DNA of 64,000 nt from Adiantum capillus-veneris (lineage: Eukaryota; Streptophyta; Polypodiopsida; Polypodiales; Pteridaceae), in the NCBI GenBank assembly GCA_014529385.2, contig CM043944.1, positions 168,711,740-168,775,739 on the forward strand, given 5' to 3'. The stretch's first letter is position 1, and each line of letters begins with the position of its first letter. The notes below the pieces were generated by a model. The model saw only the letters and a list, made by a program, of their open reading frames with translations, was not told the origin of the DNA and did not search any database. A program made the position numbers and the translations under genes. Positions 57,214 through 64,000 of the stretch are shown piece after piece.

Positions 57214-57747
57214 CTAGCTTAGTTGCACCACCTTGGGACCAATGAGCCTGATCAGCCACAGAAGGTCATCACCTCGGATCACTTCGACTCTTCCTGATGC
57301 ATCTGTGAAGACGTAAGGCGTGATGGCAACACTTTGTACAATGCTGAGCCTTTTAGCAAGCAACAATTGGATGATATTACCATAATCAGCATGACGAATG
57401 AAAGTGACACCATTAATGTGCAGCACATCATCAACTAAGATAGTTTCCTTAGATTGAGATAACTTCTTGAAAATTAGCAGCAAAGGTAGGGCAGGGAGGC
57501 TTTTCACCCGGTCTCCAAAGCACTTTGGACAATATCCAAAGTGATCTTCATGCAGACAGGAGGTTGGCTTGGGATTGGTGGTGTCTGGATTCACAAAGTG
57601 CACTGGGAGCACTCGCAGACGGGCGGCAATCTTGTAGGCAAGCCTTCGCCTCTTTGCTTCAGGAGGATTTAGGGGTGAGAGACGTGGTTGCAAGTTGGAG
57701 GTTGAAGTTGGTTGCTCACTAGACTTTTTCTTGCCTGTAGTGGTCAT
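57214..57747 (-). CDS. Element A ORF1, unknown protein with Cys/His cluster
   Basis: 177 residues from ATG 57747 (MTTTGKKKSSEQPTSTSN); the frame is open further upstream, but that part overlaps ORF0. Basic, disordered N-terminus with PPEAKRRRLAYKIAARLRV, then CLHEDHFGYCPKCFGDRV, a possible zinc-binding cluster, then a hydrophobic/beta region (ILVDDVLHINGVTFIRH, NIIQLLLAKRLSIVQS, ITPYVFTDASGRVEV). I do not recognise it. Place (between primer site and gag) corresponds to ORF1 of Ogre-type elements, whose function is also unknown. Confidence 0.5.
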   Translation of the reverse strand: MTTTGKKKSSEQPTSTSNLQPRLSPLNPPEAKRRRLAYKIAARLRVLPVHFVNPDTTNPKPTSCLHEDHFGYCPKCFGDRVKSLPALPLLLIFKKLSQSKETILVDDVLHINGVTFIRHADYGNIIQLLLAKRLSIVQSVAITPYVFTDASGRVEVIRGDDLLWLIRLIGPKVVQLS

Positions 57748-57784
57748 GTAATCCCTTATTAATGAGATTAAGCCAAATGTTACC

Positions 57785-58024
57785 TTACGCTTGAGCACGC
57801 GCTGCGGCCTTGGGCCACTTAGGTGTAGAGGTGATCTTCCTCCTCTTAGTCGGCTCCTCAGGAAAGAGAGGTCTGGTGATGCTTTCTCTTCCCTTAATGT
57901 GTGTCGTAGTACCTTCATGTATGTTGATGTAGAATATTTCAAGCTCGTGTGCTTTGGAGGTTTCTGGAGCACTCATAGGTTGAGAGGAGAGGTATATCAA
58001 GCTCTTCTTCTTACTCTCCTTCAT
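57785..58024 (-). CDS. Element A ORF0, small basic protein
   Basis: 79 residues from ATG 58024 (MKESKKKSLIYLSSQPMSAP) to a stop 37 bases before ORF1. Its ATG overlaps the stop of the upstream 53-residue ORF as ATGA. The C-terminal half is basic (EEPTKRRKITSTPKWPKAAA), like a nuclear localisation or RNA-binding tail. No relatives in the window. It could be part of a once longer ORF1. Confidence 0.4.
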   Translation of the reverse strand: MKESKKKSLIYLSSQPMSAPETSKAHELEIFYINIHEGTTTHIKGRESITRPLFPEEPTKRRKITSTPKWPKAAARAQA

Positions 58025-58182
58025 TGGCGACGATCACGAACAAGGCATGTAGAAGAACTTACTTCTTGAATTTCAATGACACTGCAACCTGGTAACAAGA
58101 CCTCAATGAAAGCTTTTAAGGCCTCTAAAGCCTCCTCCTCTTCTGTTCTCCAATTTGCAAACTCCTCACACCATTCGTCCAT
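58021..58182 (-). CDS. Element A first leader ORF, 53 residues
   Basis: Starts at ATG 58182 (MDEWCEEFANWRTEEEEALE), 52 bases beyond the primer-binding site; acidic N-terminus, then KAFIEVLLPGCSVIEIQ. It ends in TGA overlapping the ATG of ORF0 by ATGA. It is the first ATG frame of substance after the LTR. No family recognised; it could simply be an upstream ORF. Confidence 0.4.
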   Translation of the reverse strand: MDEWCEEFANWRTEEEEALEALKAFIEVLLPGCSVIEIQEVSSSTCLVRDRRQ

Positions 58183-58233
58183 GTTGTAGATTTCACATCT
58201 TCATTGCTTGTGGACTGAAGGTCTGTGTAGCCC

Positions 58234-58251
58234 TCCTCCGTGGGGGCACCA
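58234..58251 (-). promoter_or_regulatory. Primer-binding site of element A
   Basis: Minus strand TGGTGCCCCCACGGAGGA, starting three bases after the 5' LTR end. TGG at the start fits pairing with a tRNA CCA end. The tRNA was not identified; it is not the initiator Met type. Confidence 0.7.
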
Positions 58252-58254
58252 AAA

Positions 58255-59763
58255 TGATAGCGGGAAAAAGAGCAGTGCAATCGGGTGGCCTCTGTACTCG
58301 TGCACACTCCACAAACCACGCCTCATGCAAACAAGCAAAGAACAAAACAAAGGGGGCACCACCCTAAATTAAGAGGTTTAGGGACCTCACACATAGTGCA
58401 CATAGGCAAGTGAGACTTCTAGCATTATTCTGGCATTATGATGGCATCAAAACATATGGCAAAACACATAGAAACGAAGCTTAGGGACCTTATGTAGCAT
58501 ATATATACACAAGACATCAGCTTAACAATACAACGACATCCGATCATACATAACAAGGATATAGAGAAGCAAGCCAAGGATGGCATAATCCCTTGTCAAA
58601 AACAATCAACCCAACAAGTAGGTATGATCCTACTAGCAACACATCAATACCTTAGAGAATGATGGCGAGGATGGTGGCCATGGAGCGTGAGAGAAGACTC
58701 CTTATTTAGGTTTTAGGGCTAGTAATGTAGCATACTAGAGGGAGAGAGAGTAGAGCTCCATCCATAGCTCCTCGTTGTGAGCAATGTCGTCATAGCTTCG
58801 TTGCTTGGTGAAGTGGGTGAAGTGTTGGTTTTGAGTGAGATAAGGCCTCCTTATATAGGTTTTTGAGAGGGTTTAGGATTAGGGATAAACATGCTTAAAT
58901 CCGCTGATTGGGGTTACTTTTTGCTTAGGGTGGTCAACAGATTGAGGTCACCTGATATGTCACCATCAAGATATTCTCTAGAGTGATGTGAGAGGGGACG
59001 GTAAATGCTAATTTTTTTGATTGTGACACATGGGGATAAGGCCTTGACCAACATTTAAGAGCAGGTAAGGTGGTTGTTGAAACTGGAGGTTCTGCACATG
59101 TCAGGGGGGAACCTGCTGGGTCCTCCTGAATATCAAATTCTCAAAGAATCCTCAACCATGGCTTCTTTTGACATGTGTTCTTTGAAAAAATCAGCATGTC
59201 TCTTTTCAACTCAAAAGTATTTATCCCTGTTGACTCACCTTTACCATAAGATTTTCCCCTTTTCTCCTCCTGTAACTGCATTGTTGATGCCCAATCACTG
59301 CTTCTAGTAACAGTGAACTGTTACCTACCAAATACTTATGGTGCAGTAAAAAATATTTACCATGGGTAAAAAAAGTTACTGTAGGTAAAAAGTGATTTGT
59401 ATTTACCATGTAGGTGAAAAATATTTACTGTAGGTAAAAAATATTTACTGTGGTAAAAAATATTTACTGTCGGTAAAAAAGTGAAAACGGAGTATGCTGT
59501 GTTGTGAGTCCACACGAACATCCTCGTGTAAATTTCACTAGAAATTCACACCTAGAATGGGCTATTCTGTAAGATATAGGTTGTAGGCATGCATAAGCTC
59601 GTTCCCACGTATCTTCTGTCCATGGCACTTTTTACTCTTTGGTGCTTGTGAAGTAGATTTTTCTTCTCTTTCGAGATCCCTTGGACTAGAGTATCCTCAT
59701 CTCCCCAACAACTGACTGTGCCTTTATTGCATCTTCAGAAGGGGTCCTAAAAACCATGCATCA
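58255..59763 (-). repeat. 5' LTR of nested element A, 1509 bp
   Basis: Minus strand TGATGCATGG...CCCGCTATCA. TATA motif ACCTATATAA at 58860-58851, about 900 bases into the LTR. It contains the AT-rich minisatellite (59342-59480) with one unit more than the 3' LTR. Confidence 0.97.
58851..58860 (-). promoter_or_regulatory. TATA box in the 5' LTR of element A
   Basis: ACCTATATAAGG on the minus strand, preserved in both LTRs. A transcript starting about 30 bases later would have an R/U5 of roughly 570 bases. Confidence 0.5.
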
Positions 59764-62700
59764 GCTACCCCAGCTCCGCTGTCTAGTATTGCCATCGTGT
59801 TCACTCCTTGAAATTCAACTGGTAAGGTTGTATTCCCCTCTTCACCTTCGCAATACTCTCCGACCTTGTTTAAGGGTACAGGCTTAGCATTCTTTTGTGG
59901 TTTGCTCAGCTCTTGTATACCCTCTTGCAGTCTCAATGTTGGGTCTTTTATCCAAAATTTCTCCAAGAATTTTCCTACAGTGGTCCACATATGTGGTCTT
60001 AGCCTCAAAAGCTCAGCTAGAGTGATAGTGCATGTCACTGGTGTTGACAAGATCTCTATCAATCCTTGCGAGTCCATGACTTTTTCTGATGAGATTCTTC
60101 GTGAGGGAAGTGCTGTAATCTCGGATTTTGCTTCATACTCTCCTAAGTATGAAGGTAAGGTATTCGGTGAATGAGGTTTGCTCTCCATTGTTCTAACAAA
60201 GCCCCCATCTCCCCAGTAAGATTGCAGATCCAAGTCCACTTGAGATCCTGCCTCAAATTCCACTATGGGAGGATTCCTGATGTCCTTTTCCCAATTTGTC
60301 TGATTAGCTTGGCAACTTAGCTCCTTTGCAAAGTTTGCCTCTCTCACTTGTTTCCAAAATTCATTGTAATCCTCATCTCTTCCGTAAGACCTCTGTATGA
60401 CTGGATGAAAACTCTCTATCTCCTGATCGGTTGTGTTCAATACTATGAGGTCATCCTTGTGTGTATTTTCAGGCTTTTGTGCACTGGGAGTCTTTTCAGC
60501 TACCCGTGAAATGATAGTCTCTTGCTGAATTGGGTTTTCCGTTCCACAATTCATTGTTTCTCTTGGTGGTTCTAATAAGGCTTGTGCAGTCTCGATCATT
60601 CTCTGGCACATTTCAAGTCTCTGCTTTTCCAATTCCGCGTTTGGGTATGTCATCCACCTCTGTTCTTGTGTTTGGTTGGTCTTTAACCTAGCTTCGTAAG
60701 CTCCCATCAGTGCGTCCAATGGTTCGTGTACTTTGTCGACTAGCACTGATCCCCCTGAGCTTAAGCTCGTTGTCTCTTTGATACTCTTTTGTTTCGTTCT
60801 TTCCGGGCTCATCTCTCGTTTCCCGTTTTGACTCTCAAGTTTTTCTAATCTATCTTTAGTTTGCTTTAGTTCCTCAGCTAGAATAGCGTCTTCACGTTCT
60901 TTTCTCAACTTCATGCATGCTTTTCTAGCTTTCCATGTGTTTCTCTGACTCCGCGGTCCTTGACTAACCACTTCAGTCGCTAACTTTCCATTCTCAGGTT
61001 CTCTAGTGGTTTTCTTAGCTTGTGCTCTAGTAACAACTTGCGTTGGTATCAGAGTTTCATTTTCAGACCCACTGCTGGTAGGAATAGTTTCTAGCATATT
61101 CAATGTCGTCTTTTGCACTTTGTTTGGATTCTTTGAACAATCCTCAATGAAGTGAGTAACCCTACACTCAGTGCAATAAGCGTTAATTCTAATGATTTCC
61201 GTATGTGGACAAACATTCATCAGATGGTCACCTCCACACTTGTAACAGGGTCCTAGTGCTGGTCTTGGTCCCACTTGATTCGTCCTTTGTGGATAGGATG
61301 GTCTTTGTCCTGTTAACCCTCCATGAGCTATGAACATCAATGTTCTTGCGTCCAAATTGTATCTCTCTTCATCAGAAGCACTTGTAACTGTTGGTATTCC
61401 AACATTCCCAATCATGCCCCATGGTTCTGGTTGTTTGGGTTCTTCTGGTGGGTAATACACAGTTGGAGACATGTGTGCACTAGATTCTTCATAATAGGCT
61501 TGAACAGGCACTAAGGCTTGTTCTTCCTGATTCTCTAAGGTTGGTGCATATCTAATGCCCACTGGTCTTGCTCCTGGTAAAGGTGGTTGTTGTCCCAATA
61601 CCGGTTGCGGTCTTTCTATCCCCATAGGTCCTGGTACATTTCCCGTTGGGTATTGAGGTACTGGATGTACCTGAGGTGGTGCTAATTGAGCAGGAGGTGC
61701 ATACTGATGCTCCCTTACATACCCTTTGTTGTAATAGCACTCCTCTGTTGTATGGTTTGTCCATTTTTGTTCAATCGCACACCATTTCAGTGGTTTTGGC
61801 AATGGTTTTTGGTATGGTGCCATCCTTTTTAGAGCCTCTTCTATCATTTGCTCTACATTTGGCATGGTTGTTGTTTGAACATTATTTTTAGTGGTAGTCT
61901 CTCTCGCTACGGAGGAAGAGCTACTAGATGCAAAATCTGTATCCGCTGACACCTCTCCATAAACCGTACAGTTATCCACTAAGTACAATGCTTCTCTCGT
62001 TACTTGCTCGAAACTTGTACAAGCTTTCAAGTGCAAGTCCTTCTTGAGAGTGTCGTTTCTCAATCCTTCAATAAAGAGAACAGATAGTCTGTCATCTTGT
62101 GGTCGTTCACGTACTGGACATCTCTCAATGTATTGTTTGAAGCGAAGTGAAGCTTCCTTCACTTTTTCGTGTTCTCTCTGTTTAAAAGCATATATTTGTG
62201 AGACCGTATTGTGCTTAATCCCTCGTTTTGAGAATTCCTCAGCAAACTCTCTTAGCAAATGGTCAATGTCATGGAATCCCCCTCTGTTCAGTGGTTGAAA
62301 CCATGTCAATGCCGTACCTTCTAGAGTAAGACCAAATCCCTTGTATTGTGTATGGAAATCTGTTATCTGCTCAGCTCTTAAGACTTGCTTAAAGAGTGAC
62401 ACATGTGCATACGGATCTCCTGAACCACCATACTTCTTTGGCATACACTTGGCTACTTGAGATGGTCTCATACGCCTATGGTCTACTACCAATCTCATTG
62501 CTCCTGTGTCCTGGCTAAAGCTTTCTCTAGCATCATGGACTTCATGGGTTACCCTTGTCGGTTCCCCTGCCCTGAATCTACTACTAGGAGGTAAATGTGA
62601 TGGTTCCGCTTTGAACCTTGGACCTGGAGTGGTATATGTGGGGATTGGAACTGCACTACCTCGATTCGTATCCATTGACTCTCTGGAATGTAATGATCCC

Positions 62701-63182
62701 ATTGGTCCGGGCTTCGAGTACTGAGGTTGACTGAAAGAGTCAGCAACCTGAGTTCTTTGTCCTCCTGTTGTCATTGGGTTTTGCACTCCATTTGCTGGTG
62801 CTGGTCTTTGTGAGCTAGAAGTAACATAATACTGATGTAGTGGTCCCCCAAAGTATGTATATCCTTCTAATTCTTTCTTGCCCATTGTTGAGTATTGCCT
62901 CCCATACTTGTCGTAAGCGGCAATTTTCACTTCCGATCCCTCTGTGTAGGTAAAGACATAAAGTCTTTTTTGGTCTATCAACTCTCCGGTGTAGGGTTCT
63001 TCACATCTATAATAGAGATCTTGCTCCCCATTATTATATTTGTATAGCCCCACATAGATGTTATCAATGTTGATCCTTGTAGTTTCATTCTCTCTTCTTA
63101 ACCTCGCATCAGGGAAGTTCATTATTGGTGCTTTCTCCTGGAGTTCTTCATCTACTCTGCTTTGGTGCCCATCAATCCCCAC
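59764..63182 (-). pseudogene. Element B gag with two zinc knuckles and protease start
   Basis: Over 1100 residues in one frame. N-terminal part with DNIYVGLYKYNNGEQDLYYR; Pro/Ser-rich linker; gag core (HVSLFKQVLRAEQITDF, ALTWFQPLNRGGFHDIDHLL, LRFKQYIERCPVRERPQDD); a Pro-rich stretch; two knuckles CYKCGGDHLMNVC and CTECRVTHFIEDC, both C-x2-C-x3-H-x4-C (one residue shorter than the usual CCHC spacing); a Glu/Lys coiled segment; and the protease active site AILDSGAG at the end. Element A then interrupts the frame at 59763. Gag is far larger than in A or D, mainly through linkers. Confidence 0.85.
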
Positions 63183-63634
63183 TTGTCCACAATGTTAGGG
63201 TTTAGGACTACCAAGTACATGGTACCCTCGTCATCTAGATATCTATCTCCGCTATAGCTCACAGGCACTAAGTCCTTGAACTCACTAGGTCTATCTTCTA
63301 TCTTTACACAATAGCGGTCCATTCCATCTTTGTAGATCTTGGCACCTTGCTCATTATCGTACTGATATTTTATGAACAATAGCTTCATTGTGGCGGAAGG
63401 GTTTGATGATCCTGCTGCCATATTTTCTTTGTTGTTCAGGTTCAAGTGTTCCAAGTGTTCGGTGAAAATCTCGTAAGATCTCTCCGAAGAAGTATCAGAA
63501 ACACTTCCTTCAAAGATCGGCTCTAATGGTTGCACCCAACTTTGGTTTACACTTCCCTCGGTTGATATGTCACTTGCTTGTTCCCCTTGTTTTGGTTGGT
63601 TATTCTGGAGATTCCTGCCCGATCTCAAATTCAT
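63152..63634 (-). CDS. Element B gag N-terminus in a shifted frame
   Basis: 160 residues from ATG 63634 (MNLRSGRNLQNNQPKQGEQA). It includes LLFIKYQYDNEQGAKIYKDG and VVLNPNIVDKWG before a stop at 63152. The frame at 63182 takes over at the same point (W-GIDGHQSRV), so one missing G in a G run near 63172 explains the break. Either a mutation in this copy or a frameshift site. Confidence 0.7.
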   Translation of the reverse strand: MNLRSGRNLQNNQPKQGEQASDISTEGSVNQSWVQPLEPIFEGSVSDTSSERSYEIFTEHLEHLNLNNKENMAAGSSNPSATMKLLFIKYQYDNEQGAKIYKDGMDRYCVKIEDRPSEFKDLVPVSYSGDRYLDDEGTMYLVVLNPNIVDKWGLMGTKAE

Positions 63635-63637
63635 CAA

Positions 63638-64000
63638 TTCCCCTAAAGGACTTTAACTTTTCCGTCTCGGCAATTTTTTTTCCCAAGTTTTTGTGGTCAG
63701 AATTGATCCAAACTGATTGATACTTGGTCAATTGTTTAATCTTGTCAGTTGGACAACTTCTGTTTCATCAAGTGAGAATTTTGTTGCAGTTATGCTGAAA
63801 TAGACATTATACGCGTATGATGTCTTTTTTCACAGATTTGGACTATTTTGGTTATGCTCACTCTCAGTAGCCCCCTTATGCTCTGTCCACTCACAAAATT
63901 CAGTTTGAACTCTGTTTAAGCAAGTTATGGCTGATTTAGGCTTTTCTTGGCAATTTTTTGCTTTTGACTTGTTTTGGGTCAATTGTGATCCAAATGGGAT
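63638..64000 (-). other. Element B 5' leader (partial)
   Basis: Non-coding sequence upstream of the gag ATG running off the window edge. It contains the palindrome at 63803-63824 (GACATTATACG half-site) shared with the array before element C. No primer-binding site or LTR end is visible. Confidence 0.5.

Larger units (their letters stand above)
49750..59763 (-). mobile_element. Complete Ty3/gypsy element of family A, nested in element B
   Basis: 10,014 bp with LTRs at both ends (minus strand TGATGCATGG...CCCGCTATCA) and GCTAC duplicated at 49745-49749 and 59764-59768. Primer site, five-prime small ORFs, gag, protease, RT, two RNase H domains, integrase and polypurine tract are all present in normal order. 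The coding part has one frameshift and three or more stops. The LTRs differ by about 25 substitutions and three indels (eye count), about 1.7%. Confidence 0.96.

Noticed and set aside
61044-61054. TGGTATCAGAG, resembling a tRNA-Met primer-binding site
   Set aside because: It lies inside element B gag coding sequence on the opposite strand and has no adjacent LTR end.

Overview
This window reads as intergenic DNA from a large, repeat-rich plant nuclear genome. Nearly every supportable reading frame belongs to a transposable element. I see no intact host gene, rRNA, tRNA or CRISPR array. A land plant is indicated by Ty1/copia and Ty3/gypsy polyproteins of plant type, including Ty3 elements with a second RNase H. 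Long GA/TC, AC/GT and homopolymer tracts fit the same picture. The DUF7869-type and SWIM-type transposase relics make a non-flowering plant (fern, lycophyte or similar) plausible, but this is only a guess.

Layout. 1-4.4 kb: truncated Ty3/gypsy gag-pol of family A on the + strand, preceded by short ORFs and ending in a perfect 77-bp inverted repeat. 5.3-5.9 kb: Ty1/copia gag-protease scrap. 7.4-7.6 kb: copia leader scrap. 7.6-8.95 kb: CACTA-like non-autonomous element. 9.0-14.3 kb: heavily mutated Ty3 element D, related to A. 14.3-17.4 kb: microsatellites and tandem repeats. 17.5-20.0 kb: DUF7869-type transposase pseudogene. 20.04-25.59 kb: complete young Ty1/copia element with 192-bp LTRs and a TCAAA target duplication. 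26.2-27.9 kb: relic of a family B gag (minus). 28.8-30.1 kb: SWIM-type transposase relic. 33.6-34.0 kb: copia RNase H scrap. 34.24-39.7 kb: LTR, polypurine tract, broken coiled-coil ORFs and a palindrome array of an unusual minus-strand element, C. 44.1-63.7 kb: minus-strand Ty3/gypsy element B. 49.75-59.76 kb: a complete family A element (minus) inserted into B's protease, flanked by GCTAC duplications.

Most interesting points. (1) Element A carries up to four small ORFs between its primer-binding site and gag, nearly end to end and with one ATGA stop/start overlap. The last of them is conserved in all three A-type elements here. (2) Element B's integrase carries two consecutive HHCC zinc-binding modules with identical spacing. 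(3) B has a second retropepsin-like ORF downstream of integrase, with W-x-P repeats. (4) A 22-bp perfect palindrome recurs upstream of the first ORFs of both B and C. (5) Two copia leaders share a conserved block containing a hairpin.

Element names A-D are mine. All family assignments come from motifs read by eye; no database search was possible.
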